NCBI GenBank assembly: GCA_035772735.1
Contig: JASDFA010000006.1
Coordinates: 14,340,001-14,404,000, forward strand
DNA from: Datura wrightii
Taxonomy: Eukaryota > Streptophyta > Magnoliopsida > Solanales > Solanaceae
Direction of reading: 5' to 3'
DNA: 64,000 nt
Shown here: piece after piece, positions 33,735-46,617 of the stretch
How the letters are laid out: each line of letters begins with the position of its first letter
Numbering within the stretch: position 1 is the first letter of the stretch
Translations under genes and position numbers: made by a program
The notes under the pieces: generated by a model
Told to the model about the DNA's origin: nothing
What the model saw: the letters and a program-made list of their open reading frames with translations, nothing else
Database searches by the model: none

Positions 33735-35791
33735 TGTTGTTCCATCAGTGAGAAACAGTAATTTTCACTATCCTTTCACATTTTCTACCATATTTTAACT
33801 TCTAGAGCTTAGATTGAGACTATTTTTGGTGCAATTCCTTTGATTTCGGAAGGGATTAAGTTTCTAACCAATAATTTTGCAATTCTCCACTAATATATCT
33901 TTGATTTCAAGCCTTAATCCGCGTTTGGGGATTCAGAATGGGGAGGTTTAACCCTAAGATTCTAGAATGAGATTTTGATGATTTGGAGTTGATTCAAATC
34001 CTCTTTTCACCAACTTTTTAGATACGACATCCTAACCTTATGGGTAAAAAAGTTAAAAAGAAAATTTCCAATTTGACCTTAGAGGCTCAGGGTGCGCTTT
34101 TTGACTCAATTTTTTATTTGGAATTTTATATTACAACATGTATATCGACAGATATGCATTCTCATATAGAATATGATTTTGATAGATATGGAGACTTTTG
34201 AGGAGATACACAAAGTGAAAATGATTGTGTAAGGTTCGTGACGTGTTTCCTCGGCCATCAAGGTAGGTTATGGCTTATTCTTTCTAGGACGAGTTTTAGT
34301 GTTAACTTATTGTCTAAAGCATGCTATGGGCTAGCGAATTGATGAGGTTGAAATTCTGGATAAATGACTCATTATTGTGAAATCAGACTACGAACTTAGC
34401 TAATAGATGCTATACAACTTGAAATGCTTATATGTTGAGGCTTACTCTATTTTTATTATACCGCTCGTGATGATATATTGGCCTACAAACATTGTTGTAA
34501 AAGCAATTTTCTTATTTATGAAATATATTAGCCTATGAGCATCTTTTTTAAAGAAATATACTTATTTGAGAGATATATTGGTCTACAACACTATTATGAA
34601 AGAAATCTAGTTATTTTAGAAATTCATTGTCCTATATGCATTGTTGGGAAATCAATCAGCTTATTTGAGAGATATTTTGGCCTGTGATTACTGTCTTGAA
34701 AGCAATCCACTTAGTTGATGTATTGTGGCTTAAGGGCACGGTCTGAAAAGTAAAAGTTTTATTTGAGAAGGCTTGGGCCCTATGGTTATTATGGTGAAAA
34801 AGTCATTCTCATGTACTTATTGTATTTGAATTTCTTTTTTTTATTATTATTATTGTGATCATGTATACATATCATTTTCATGGATTGTAGGCTTGCTACT
34901 ATGGAGAAAAAAAGTTTAAAAAAATATTAAAACTTGAAGCCAGATGACTTATTTATTATTGATGACGAGTATAAATGTAGGCTATAGCCCTAAGGAAAAT
35001 GGTTCCGGACAGGTTATATGAATCTCAAGAGTCCTTCATGTGTCCTCTCACAGCATGCCATTATGGAGAAAGTTCATACTAGTAGAATCATTGTCCATTG
35101 CATATCATTATTGTCCATTGCTTTGCACTTTATTGATTCTTTATTTGCTTATGCTTCACATTTATTCAACGGATAACTCTAGTCAGCTGCTTATACTATA
35201 TTACAAAGAGTTGAGGGTTTCTTTGTTGATTTGGTAGCTTTATTAGTATTCTATATATGACATATCCAACTTAGATCTTGCTTGATAGGCCTGAGATATC
35301 TACTGACTACACACATTCTCATACATACTACTCTTCCTACAATATTTTGATACAAATCTTAGCACTAGCGGACCATACTGATTCTAATTGTTCGAGACCA
35401 TGTTTCTTAGAAATTGCGATAATCTACCAGCGTCCCGAGCAATAGTCTAGCTTCATCTATGTTATTTTCCTATCTTTTAGATATTCCAGATAGATTATAG
35501 TATTAAATAGTTGTACTTTATTCAAGAAGATTTTCTGGACAAGTTATAGGATTAAACAACGTTACTTCCTTTTAGAAGATTTTACACTGGTGACACTAGG
35601 TTTAGAAATATGGTTAATTTCCACACTTTATGTATCTATTTTTAAAAGTTGAGTTTTTTAAGACTAATTACGCCATTGCTTTATTCTTTCATGGTTCATC
35701 ATTTCTTTTGGTTATGATTTGACTAGGGGATGACTTCCCTACCGGGGAGTTGGAGTAGGTGTTATTATGAGTTGGTTTTTGAATCATGACA
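33735..35791 (+). mobile_element. Decayed Ty3/gypsy LTR, unit 3
   Basis: This is the homologue of 22471-24505. The right end is better preserved here: GAATCATGACA at 35781-35791 keeps the terminal TGACA. It is full length relative to units 2 and 5. Confidence 0.5.
34478..34773. repeat. 49-50-bp minisatellite, unit 3
   Basis: It has the same six-repeat structure and length as in unit 2, with scattered substitutions. Confidence 0.7.
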
Positions 35792-36464
35792 AATCATTAA
35801 ATAATTTAATTGAATAGACAAAATTTAAGAGTTTGATATAACACATGGCTTTAAATTTTTATCAAAAAAATTATAACAAATAGATACAAGTATTTTTTCT
35901 AAACCACAAGAGAGACTAATGTTATAAAGACAAACCTCAAAGAGGGCTTCTAGAATTAATTTATTATTACATCTGATATATCTTATTAATCTAACTTTCT
36001 CCATGTATACTATACCCCAATCAATACAAATATAAACTCTAATTCGATTCATCTCCCGTTGATGTTGAACTACGTTCTTAGTTAGAAAAATATTTACTCT
36101 GACTCATCAGCGCACCAAAGAAATCATTTCATATTTAAGTATTTTACTATATTTTATATTCATCTTAATTTAACACTTAAACAACAACAATAATTAGTAT
36201 CACACATAGTCTTGAAGAAGTTGAGGCAACTGTATGAATTCTCACTCATCAATTTTTAATTTAAGCTTGACTCACATCATCTTATCAAATATGAAAATTA
36301 CAAAAATAAAATATTAATTAAAATTATAATAAAAGTTATCTACATATTTATTAGTATATTAATTATGTAAATATTAACTAATTAATATAATCTAATTTAT
36401 AATATTTTTTCCTACTTTGGTCAAATTTCTTCCCCACTATTATTTTTTCTCTATCTTGTAACGT
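35792..36464. other. AT-rich segment upstream of the promoter, unit 3
   Basis: This is the homologue of 24506-25194. No coding signal or named element is seen. Confidence 0.5.
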
Positions 36465-36535
36465 ATTCCACCAATGGTCGGCTAACTCCAAGTGGCACAA
36501 TCCCATTCATCCCCTCTGTCTATAAATTGCCTCAC
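36465..36535 (+). promoter_or_regulatory. Promoter of MIR168-like hairpin, unit 3
   Basis: The CCAAT box is at 36471-36475 and TATAAAT at 36521-36527. The G-box position is CCAAGTGGC, one base from CCACGTGGC. The hairpin begins about 240 bases downstream. Confidence 0.5.
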
Positions 36536-36587
36536 TTTCCCTGCCCCAACATAATTCTTCTCTGTGGAAGTCTTAAATTTCCCTCTA

Positions 36588-36637
36588 TCTCTCTCTCTCA
36601 TTGTCTCTCTTCCCCCCCCCCTCTCTCTCTCTCTCTC

Positions 36638-36688
<51 letters not shown>

Positions 36689-36708
36689 AGAGAGAGAGAG
36701 AGAGATAA
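36588..36708 (+). repeat. (CT)n-(AT)n-(GA)n leader, unit 3
   Basis: CT runs with an internal run of ten C, a long (AT) tract at about 36641-36686, then GA. Open frames reading through it on either strand are low-complexity artefacts. Confidence 0.8.
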
Positions 36709-36758
36709 AGTGTGAGTAGACACATGACAACCTATCAATCTAGAGGATTTTTCATTAT

Positions 36759-36882
36759 TTTTATGTAGCATCTGATTTGCTTGATGCAAGCGGAACTGTA
36801 ACTTGCCTGTGACCTTGTTAGCTATAGGGCATGACAATGCCTGCAGTTCACTTGCATCAAACAAATAAGAGGCTACATAAAA
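36759..36882 (+). ncRNA. MIR168-like hairpin, unit 3
   Basis: The 5p candidate TTGCTTGATGCAAGCGGAAC (36777-36796) is identical to unit 1. The 3' arm reads CTGCAGTTCACTTGCATCAA, then ACAAATAAGAGG. The inner stem is intact. A CCAAT/TATA promoter is retained about 240 bases upstream. With unit 5 it is one of the likeliest copies to be expressed. Confidence 0.58.
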
Positions 36883-37659
36883 TCTTAACATCTTCAGATC
36901 CATCTAATAATATTCACTACTCATGTGGTTTGGACTTCATTCAATCTTATTCCACATAAACTCTTACATGAATGTGATATATATATATATATATACATTT
37001 AGTGAATTTAATGCAGACTTAAATTGTAATTTTGTAGAACAACCCTAAATCAAAATTGTAGACTAATTTTTTGTTGCTCCATTAAAAATTTACATACGTA
37101 CATAGATTAGTAATTATAATTTTGTGGTGGGAACAATACAAAAATACGAGGAGATATTTAGACAAAATTTTCCATAATTACTAGTCATACACATACATAG
37201 TAAGTTACTTGATTTTACCTTTGTTTAAGGATGCTTATGTATAGTGTTTGACTATTTTTACAAGTTGCAGTAATTTATTTTTTTATTTTTCTTTTTCGGT
37301 CAAAAAATCATATTTATTTCAGATTTCCACTATTAGATTTGTATTTATTATCATTGAATATATGAAACACAAACAAAAATGTGAGATTTTTGAAAATCTA
37401 TGAGATATTCTAATTTTAGATCCTAACATAGTCAACATCTTCATAGCGAGATCCTGTAACATACAAAATTTACTACAATTAATACTATGACAAGATATTA
37501 TATACTAAGTTTCTTATCATAATTACCTACTATTAATAAATCATGAAATTTACAATAAATACGTTAACAAAAGAGCATTATCAAGTCCCACACATTTTAA
37601 AATTTTCATAAATCATCATAGTATCGCGTCTTTGGTCATGGGTTCATAGGTGAATTATA

Positions 37660-37714
<55 letters not shown>

Positions 37715-38745
37715 GTATTTTTTTATTATATAATTTTGTGTTTCAAACTAAAAGTATTGCATTTTGATACACCGCATTTTGATAAGCTGAAGCAATACCA
37801 GTAACTTTTCTTTGTTGTTAACTTTAATGAGAAAAATGATTGGTTAAGGAAAAACATAAATTAATGTAATACAATACTAGTAGTACAAAATAATAATTAT
37901 ATTGAGCATGCTTCGGAACTGAACTAGGTGTTAAGATATAAATTTTCAAGAGATATAAATATACTTATAAGGAATAGGGCTCGAGAAGCCATAAGGCTAA
38001 TGACAAGAATAGGTCCTCCAAATTCATCATTTGACTATTCCTAATTAAGATCATGATTTAATATTCAGTAAAAGTATTTCTAGTCCCATGTTATTATATA
38101 ATTCTCATTTTAGTCCTTCCATTTTTTGTATTGGCTACCGTTAAATATAGATTCACGTAATGATGCTATTTCCCTAGAAGCTAGTTTCGAGTTTTGCATC
38201 AACCTTAGTGAATTGCTTTATTGATTGAAATAGGGATTATATATAGGGAGAAAAATTTCACCGGTATTATTTATTCTGATTTTAATATACAACAATTACT
38301 TTCATTTTGTGTTTTTATATACAAGTCACCCAACTTCAGGTTTATTGCATAAAAGTCATCCAACTTAAAATTTATTATAAAAAGCTATTTCTCTTATATA
38401 TTTTTTGCATAAAGGTCATTTTTTATGGAGGTTTCAAAAAATAAAAGAAAAAAAATCAATCCACCATGAAAATATTATCAGTTAGTTTTTTCTTTTCAAA
38501 CACTCAAATGCTAATTAAATGTACGAATTTATCATATTATAATTTATTAAAAATAAAAAAGACATTCAAAATACCAAAATAACAAATTATACAATGTACG
38601 ATATACATACAAGAAAAAACAAACTTATAAGAATAATAATTTTTTTTTGAAAATAATTAAACAGTGAAATAAGTCCGAATAAACGTGTCACACCTTTTTG
38701 TAGTTTTATAATGCTAGAGAGCTCGAGGAGTTGTTCCCTCAATTA
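36883..38745. other. Hairpin downstream flank, unit 3
   Basis: This is the homologue of 14351-16140, with AT at 36979-36994 and (CT)n at 37664-37711. No coding signal. Confidence 0.6.
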
Positions 38746-38985
38746 AGGGAAGCCCTTTACATAAAATATTTTGTATTCATGCAGGGTCCTAAGAAGAGTC
38801 ACACTCAAAGGAGTATGATATAGTAAATCTATTTTAAGCAAGCATTAGTAGTTGCTTCCACGACTCAAACTCGTGGCCTATAGGTCACACGGAGACAAAT
38901 TTACCGTTATTCTAAGACCTCCCTTCAACTCATAAATTATAGGTCACACGAAAATAACTTTACTATTGATCCAACTCCCCTTCAA
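38746..38985 (-). mobile_element. tRNA-derived SINE plus partial second head, unit 3
   Basis: Body at about 38747-38920, partial head to 38985. Soon after, at about 39065, the sequence is deleted into the Copia. Confidence 0.65.
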
Positions 38986-39064
38986 CTATCCTCTCTATTG
39001 AAAAACAGAATTGACTTTGACTTTATGGAGGAAATGAGATTTTTTGCCCTTTTACAGTGATATT

Positions 39065-41758
39065 TTTTGACTTTGCCTTGTACCTTGTCACCATATGATG
39101 TCCTTGATTCTTTAGGAACAATATAATCTATCGTACTGTGGTTGCATTCAGTCTCAGTGCTTGTAGAAACTTCTGATTGTGGACTACTAGTGTTGAACCA
39201 GCCTGAAAGATCAACTTCCAACTGTATACCTTGAGGATTAATTACAGAGAAAACATTTGGCTGTGGTGCATTTGTGCTTTGTTACTCAACAACTTCATCA
39301 TCTGATGAAGTCTCTATATCACCATCATCTTATAATTGTTCAATTGAAGTATCTCTTGAAGGCGGAGTGTTAGTCACCACTCCATCATCAACAAGAATGG
39401 TAGGCTGAGTGTTAGTCACCACTCCATCATCAACAAAAATGGTAGGCTGAGTGCCAAAAACAGCTGCATCACCAACTACATTTCTTGTCAATATATCAAC
39501 AGAAGGGGAAGAAACATGATGAGAAACATCACAACTAGACCACACTTCCCCTGAATCTGGTGCCTGCAACTTAGAAAGAACTCAAAAAAAGTAGCTAAGT
39601 GAGGTGAAATATCAGTTTGTGTTGTTATATCCAATAAACACACAAGGATAAGTCTTGGGATTGAATTTGGTGCTACCTTTTAAATATGAAAAATATTTAC
39701 ATCCAAACACCTTTAGGCTATTGTATTCAGGTATGCACCGTATAATTGAACAAAAGGAGTGGTCATTTTTAACACTGATGAAGGTAGTCTATTTATGAGA
39801 AGCACAACAGTCATGAAAGCTTCTACCCATAAGAATAAAGGTAGCTTGACATGAAATAATAAGGTTAAACCAGTCTCAACTATGGGCCTATGATTTCTTT
39901 CTGCATTGCCATTTTGTTCTGATGTTTTAGGACAAGAAATGTATCTGATTATACCACAACTTTCCAAGTGCTTAACAAATTCTGTGCTAATGAACTCACC
40001 TCCTCCATCACATTGAATTTTTTTTATAACTTTTGAGAACTACCTTTCCACCATTTTCTGGAATCTAAGAAATATTTCAAAAAAGTCTAACTTCTTTTTT
40101 AGTGGATAGAGCCAAGTGAACCTTGTATTATAATCAAAAAAATTCACATAATATTTCATATGTTGAGAGTATTCAACTGGAGCAGGGCCCCAAAGATCAT
40201 AGTGAATTCTCAACAAAGGTTCTTTCTCAATTTTATTTCTCAAACAAAAAGGTAGTTTACAACCTTTGCGCAACTGACAACTAGAACAAACATTAGACAC
40301 TATTCCAACAACTAACATCAATGTTCCTATTTTAAAGAGTTCAAACTAGGATGTACGAAACTAGCATGCCATATATTGTCTGAGTTCTTCCAGTCTTGTG
40401 TGGCAGTCAAGGCATAGAGGTTGTTATCTTCCGATGCATAAAGTCCCCTTTTCTATATCCCTTGGCCAGTAGTTTCCTTGTCTTCTTGTCCTTAACAACA
40501 AAATTAGATTCATCAAATTCAAGAGTGCATGAGTTATCCTTGGCAATCTTACTAATTGAAAGAAGATTCTTAGTGATCTTTGGTACTACAAGAAGTTCCT
40601 GCAGTTTCAAACCTGATCTAGTTGTATTTACAACATGTGTGATGTCTAATTGAGAACCATTTCCAATAATGATTTTATCAGATCCATTATAAGGTTGAAG
40701 GTCAGATAGGTTACCTAGATTATTTGTCATGTGACTGCTGGCTCCTGAGTCCATATATATATTGTCATCTCCAGTAGTTGAATTTTGAAGATTTACACCA
40801 GCTAGTGCTTGTGGTAGTTCATTTGCAGATTGATACTAATAGTCCCACCTGTAGAAGCACTTAGGAGCAGTGTAATTATTTCTACCACAAATTTTACATG
40901 TCTCACTTGTAGAACCTTGCATGTTTCCCTTGTTCTGACTTCCACCTTGAGTACTTTGATTTCTCTGATTGTTGTGTCCTTGTCCACCAGGCCTAAAACC
41001 TCTTTTCCTGGAGTTTAATTTGTTAGGACCTCTGCCTCTTTGAGAATGATTTCCTCTTCCTCTACCTCTTTGAACAGAGAATGCCATATCGTAGTTTTGT
41101 TGAGGCACTTCTTCCTCATCTTCTCTCATGTAAAAACCCCTTAGCGCATTCACAAACTGATTTAGAGTCAGATAGGGTACCTTACCTAACATGACAGTTT
41201 TGAATGTCTTGTACTTGAGACCTAAGCCTCTAGCAAATTTAATCACTTTGCTATCTTCATCAATAGGCTTGTGTATGGCTGCAAGTCCATCAAAAATGCC
41301 TTTGAATTCTTAGATGTACTCATCAATATTCTTGTTTCCCAACTTAACATTTTGTAGCTGCTGTTTAAGTTGGAATTCCTTGTCCTTGGTTTCTTGAAGA
41401 TAGGCTTCTTCTAGGCATTCCCACATCTCCTTAGCATTGGTAAACCCTACTATTAAGTACATGCTTTCTTCTAATTGTGTACCTGCAAAACGTCTTTCTC
41501 CTCCCAATCTTCTTTACTTCCACTGTCTTCAGCAACCTTTGCAGAGAGTCTTTCATTATCTTTCTCCAAACCTTTTGATGCTGGAGCTGGTGCCACCTCT
41601 TTGATGAGATATGTTAACTTCATCACCTTGATAAGCTACAACATCTGTGTTCTCCAGATCAGATAATTTCTTGATTTAAGTTTTATGGAACACGAGGCGA
41701 TGAGCTGGTGCAATGATGAGGTAAATAGAGTATTGGCTGAGGAAGTTTTTGGGGCCAT
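39065..41758 (-). pseudogene. Copia polyprotein remnant, copy 3
   Basis: From the ATG at 41758. Gag pieces lie at 41310-41507 and 40836-41246. The zinc knuckle CKICGRNNYTAPKC has its histidine changed to tyrosine. Protease MDSGASSHM and the pre-integrase region are in 40407-40754. The integrase zinc-binding and core region is in 39713-40321 (CSSCQLRKGCK, NGNAER). The linker ends at the deletion. There are multiple stops. Confidence 0.8.
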
Positions 41759-41833
41759 TTTGTTTGGATAGAAACAGTTTTTCCAAATTTCAATACTTAA
41801 GCAGTGAGAAGAGTTCTCAATGCTCTGATACCA

Positions 41834-42066
41834 TGAAGAATTCTCAAGTTGTTTTAGAGAGAATCAATCGTATATTGATGTGTAAAATCGCATACAAATG
41901 ACTCCTATATATAGGAGAAGAATAAAGTAGAAGAAGTAGGATAACTACAAACTACAAGAGTCCTATTGTAGTTAAACAAGAAGAAGTAAACACTTAGTCT
42001 CAGAGAATGACTTAACTAACTTTTTCTTTAAGCTCTATCTTAGATTCTTGATCTTTATTTTCAACA
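41834..42066 (-). repeat. Copia copy 3, 5' LTR
   Basis: 233 bp with clean TG/CA ends. It groups with the other right LTRs by GTGTAAAATCG. The primer site CTCTGATACCA adjoins at 41823-41833. Confidence 0.85.
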
Positions 42067-43784
42067 ACAAATAGTACTCACTCTCTATGTGCGAGTAAAT
42101 GAATCAACATATGGTCACTGCAAATAAATATAAGATGTTTTATTTCCAGGTCTTAATAAAAATATAGCTATTGTAACAAAAAAAATTGTTGTAATAGTTC
42201 AAAAATATAAGTTTGACAAATGAATAGCAAAAGGAAAAAGTGAAACAATTAATAGCTACAACTTTCGAAAAGTTGGTTCCATATAACTGGTGATTACAGT
42301 AATTCTTCGCATATTATGATGAAGAAATAAATTATATTTTGAATCACAAATTAATGAAAAAGAAACAAAGTAAGAAATTATGTAATCGATGAAATTAAAC
42401 GGGAATAAATATAAATTCTATTAGTTTTTTAAAATTAACGAAAAATAAAATCAAACTTGACTCTTCTAATGCAAAACAAAGAAAATGCAGTCCATATAAG
42501 TAACAAAGCTGATGAATTATCTATGATTTAAAAAAATTAAATTAAAAAAAAAGTCTCATCCGATGAAAAAAATAAGAAAAAACAAATCATATCCCCAAAT
42601 TGGTGAATTATCTACATAATTTATTTCTCTCAGTCCTAATTTATGCGGCACAATTTAAATTTCTAGAATTAATTAATTTTTTTCGCTGAATTCTTTTAAT
42701 TAATTATTTTGATTTATTGTGTATTTTATAGGTAGCTTTCAAATATATAAATTTTATTTTTAAAAAAATTAATGCTTTTATATCTGAATAGACAGTCAAA
42801 ATTTAGAAATTCAAATCTCAAATTTTCAATCGCATAAATTAAAACAAAGTACTTTGTTGAAAAGAAAAATCAAATCACCCAAAGAATCTCATAAGAGCAC
42901 CAAAGAACAATATAGTCATACTCAAGAACACAACAATATTGAGGTGAAAAGAAGAAAAAGTGAAAAACCTCACTTTATCTTTCTTTTAGTTTTAAAAAAT
43001 TGGCGAAGAAGAATATGTTTTTCTATCTTTTTTCGTTTCAAAGAAAATATATAAGGAATTTTTTTCACATCACATTACTGTGTCTATAGGCTATAGAAGA
43101 CAAATAGCAAAAGAAGATAAAAAGTAGTGAAAATCGAGTCAGTCATATATTCCTTCTCTAGAAAGTAGAAAATGAATCAGTGAAATAAGCAAATGCAATC
43201 CAGTTTTAAAAAAACCAAATCCAAAAAATAAATTGGGTCAAAAACCATTACTTGACTATGACAATCTTGATCACAAAAGTAGTTACATTCCAATACAGTG
43301 TAGCTTGAAGGGATACAAACCGAATCACGCTATTTACATCCTGATCTGCTAATTTTTTTTAAAAGCTTGTTCAGAATTCAGTACTCATGAAATCACGCAT
43401 GTATAACGGTACAGAGAATACCAATATTATCCATAGCCTGTCAGAGATTATCAATGGTCTCCTAATGATCATCGTGTGATTCACAAAATAAGCTGGACTT
43501 GGAGACGTTCATGCCGACCCGAAGAAGCTTCTTGACCATCGACACTAAAAAGATAAAAAATTTACTTTTAAACCAAACCGTTCTAAGTAACTCAAACCCA
43601 AAAGATAGTTAGATACTAATAAATCAGAAGGACACACCTTTTTGAAAGGTCACTTCACTTAACTTTTATCCTCTTCTAAAAATTATATCATATAACTATA
43701 ACTAAATAGAGGAAAAGAGTCAAAATTTGAGATAAAAGATAAGTATGGATACTGATCTTAGAGAGTGCCACATTACCGGATATA
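42067..43784. other. Right-hand flank of unit 3
   Basis: Noncoding, AT-rich. It holds the MITE (42624-42853) and the exon-like block (43468-43555). A short open frame at 42854-43054 has no domain and a counterpart in unit 4 that differs in its first half. I regard it as chance. Confidence 0.6.
42624..42853. mobile_element. Stowaway-like MITE, unit 3
   Basis: Homologous to 21311-21540. Ends CTCTCAGTCCTAATTTATGC and, reverse-complemented from the right, TTTGTTTTAATTTATGCGA. Confidence 0.5.
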
Positions 43785-46540
43785 TGTTGTTCCATCGGTG
43801 ATAAACAGTAATTTTCACAATCCTTTCACATTTTCTACCATACTTGAAGTTCTAGAGCTTGGATTGAGACTATTTTTGGTGCAATTCCTTTGATTTCGAA
43901 AGGGATTAAGTTTCTAACCAAATAATTTTGCAGTTCTCCACTAATCTATCTTTGATTTCAAGCTCTCACACCCCGTAAATTTTTGACATTTAGATGGCCT
44001 ATTCGCATGTTGGTTAAGAGTTTTAGGATACCATACATGCTAGGAAAAGGCCCGGAGAAAAGACCGGACAAGCGCCGCATCGAACCATCACAAGAGGAGG
44101 CTGGGCAGACCCCCTCCGCGATGGCCAGCGTGTCACGGAGGGCTCACCTCCGTGATGGCCAACATGCCACGGAGGTGAGGTTCAGCCTCAACTATATAAG
44201 CCTCCACTTCGGTTTTATTTCATTCTATCTCATAATTTCCAGAAAACAAACCAGAAAACAGAGGGCACGAGAGATTTTGATGAAATTCCATCCGTTTACG
44301 CTATTAAACGCCGTCCAAACTCGAATTATTCTTGGGTAGTGAAGTATAAAGCTGCTAGAAGCATTCCTGCTGAGTTAGTTTCGTAAAATTCGGCCGGCGA
44401 ATTGTCGCCCTACCAAGCTAAGGTAAGTGGAATTACTCCAAATTAGTGTCAATATGCTCCTAGCCTTAAGGTGAGTATTTCTCCCTTCTGTAGTTCCGAG
44501 AAATAGCAAGTTTTCGACCATTTTTCGATAAGTCAAAGTTTGGGCTACATATATATGTAAAGTAGCATTTTCTTCTGGAATATTGATGAATTTAGTTCTA
44601 ATTGTTATAAATGTGATTACAGTTTGAGGAAATAGCTGAATATTGGCCTAGTTACGCCAGTTAGCCGGAAAGCCAACAACTGAGGTATGTAAAACCAGTT
44701 TCTTCAGCAAGTTAGTAATTCTAGTATAGTAAAATAGAATAAATTCCAGAAGGAAGTTCTAGAAGCCGAGTATTGAGTATGTTTGTGTTATTAGGTCATA
44801 TCCAGAATAAAAGTCAGTAAATCAGCCTCAGATAGCAAGATCGTATACCAGACTCAGTTTAAATCAATATTAAATTCATTTTAATTCAGTAAGAGATTCA
44901 GAATAGAATATCAGAACATGGATAGTATTTTTAGATTTAATATACATGGTATATGTGATTACTGTTGCTTGTTGAGACTTGTTTGTGATATGTGGGCACC
45001 TTTAGAGCTTCCTTACTACCCCAGGGTTAATAGCTGTGTTGACTCGCCTGCCAGAGGGTGAGGATACGTCACTCTAAGGAGTGGCATGCCGTCCGCAGTA
45101 GGATGAAGATGGGATGCAACATTTCCCATAGCAGGCTGATCAGCATTATAGCATACCCTGTTGAGTGCTTACGCCTAGGGCACAGATTACAGATTACAGA
45201 TATTTATAGATCTCAGATTACAGTTACAGGAATCCTCCGAACTAAGATACAGTTACAGTCAGGGGCCTAGAGAGCCCAAGCTGCATACCCAGGGGGCCGG
45301 CGGGGTGCTCGTAGTTATTAGGTGAGTGGAGTGAATTTATTTTTGGATGGTTTGACCTGGGTAGGGGTATATAGATTGCGTGTTGATTGGCACCTTCCGG
45401 CTTATGGGGGCTGGTATAGGTTCTTGTATGCTATATCTATCTATATATATATATGTTACTCATTAAGTTGATAAATAGCAGGACACTGCATTGACAGGTA
45501 TGATTCTTATCTTCTTTCCAGTATAGTTAATCTCGGTACAGATTCTGCTATTCCAGACAGTTTTAGCTATCCTCTGTCATTTCAGTAACTACCAGTTTAC
45601 TGTTATCTTCAGTTATGTTCAGTTTGCTTTGCATACTCGATACTAGTGGTACTGATGCCTGTTTGGGGGCGCTGCATTACTTGTCTGCAGGTACTCATAG
45701 ACGAGGAGCCGATCCCTCGTGATTCTAGCTAGCACATAGAGTCATCAGCTCCTGTCATCCGGAGCTAGACAGCTTGAGGTTTATTCCTTTTCTTTTGTTG
45801 TATAGTATGGGTAGGCCGAGGCCCTGTCCGGACCATCTTATCAGTATTCTTAGAGGCTTGCAAATTGTATATTCCCTGTGGTTAGCTGTACCGGTCGTGT
45901 GAGGCCATGTGTATATTTTAGTTCATTTTTGATGGCCTTGTGGGGCCTTAATCAGCTGGTAGTGGTGACCCTGCTGGTCACGTAGCAGTTTAGCACTTGT
46001 TCTCTTGATTTAGAAATAACTAGACAGCATGGTGGCCTTGTCGGCCCGGATAGGTTCCCTATCGATTCAGTTGTTCTGGGTAGCTGTTGTTTTCTTACAA
46101 GTGGCTAGACCTAGTCGACCGGAGGATGTATTTACAGTCGTTATATAGCTCGTCGTTTTTTTGAATCCAGAATTAGAGCCAGCCTGGCACCAGAAGTGTT
46201 TAGGCCGGTTAGTCCAGCAGTCCAGGCCCTCGTAGGGCACCAGGTGCCAGTCATGCCTCGCGAGGCGGGGAGTGACACAATCCTTAATCCGTGTTTGGGG
46301 ATTCAAAATGGGGAGGTTTAGCCCTAAGATTCTAGAATGAGATTTTGATGATTTGTGGTTGATTCAAATCCTCTTTTCACCAACTTTTTAGATACGACAT
46401 CCTAACCTTATGGGTAAAAAAAATTTAAAAGAATATTTTCAATTTGACCTTAGAGGCTTAGGGTGGCTTTTTGACTCATTTTTTATTTGGAATTTTATAT
46501 TGCAATATGTATATCGATAGATTTGGATTCTCATATAGAA
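43785..46540 (+). mobile_element. Decayed Ty3/gypsy LTR, unit 4, interrupted and truncated
   Basis: Only 43785-43963 and 46283-46540 belong to this LTR. The middle is the younger solo LTR. The right-hand piece stops at TCTCATATAGAAC and joins the CT leader. All sequence from there to the promoter in units 2, 3 and 5 is gone. Confidence 0.5.
43964..46277 (+). mobile_element. Solo LTR, same family as 6910-9516, only in unit 4
   Basis: A 2314-bp LTR from TCTCACACCCC (mutated from TGTCACACCCC) to GCGGGGAGTGACA. Flanks CAAGC (43959-43963) and CAATC (46278-46282) are a 5-bp duplication with one mismatch. Unit 3 shows the empty site TTTCAAGCCTTAATCC at 33905-33920. Shared landmarks with the first solo LTR are TAGATGGCCTATTCG, TATATAAG (44193-44200) before CCACTTCGGTTTT, GGAGTGGCATGCCGTCC, and GGCACCAGGTGCCAGTCAT near the end. 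No internal region remains. It reads in the same direction as the hairpin downstream. Confidence 0.85.
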
Positions 46541-46541
46541 C

Positions 46542-46554
46542 CTCTCTCTCCCTG

Positions 46555-46617
<63 letters not shown>

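Larger units (their letters stand above)
39065..42066 (-). mobile_element. Copia element copy 3, 3' half deleted
   Basis: It keeps the right 3 kb: 5' LTR, primer site and gag through part of the linker. The left side is cut at about 39065. There flank sequence (TTTACAGTGATATTTTT) joins linker sequence (GACTTTGCCTTGTACC) with about four shared bases. About 2.2 kb is missing relative to copy 4, including the 3' LTR, RNase H and reverse transcriptase. A second deletion at about 39620 removes roughly 0.13 kb before the integrase C-terminus. The right duplication ACAAA (42067-42071) is intact. It cannot move, having lost one LTR. Confidence 0.85.
33735..43784. repeat. Array unit 3
   Basis: This is the third copy, with LTR, minisatellite, promoter, leader, hairpin, flank, SINE and the right-hand 3 kb of Copia copy 3. 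One deletion removes the flank beside the SINE together with the Copia 3' LTR, RNase H and reverse transcriptase. The junction is at about 39065. Confidence 0.8.

Noticed and set aside
42854..43054. A 66-codon plus-strand frame with a counterpart at 55010-55210
   Set aside because: Only the last half is alike, the first half is frame-shifted between units, there is no domain, and it begins at the MITE edge. Shared by descent, not a supported gene.
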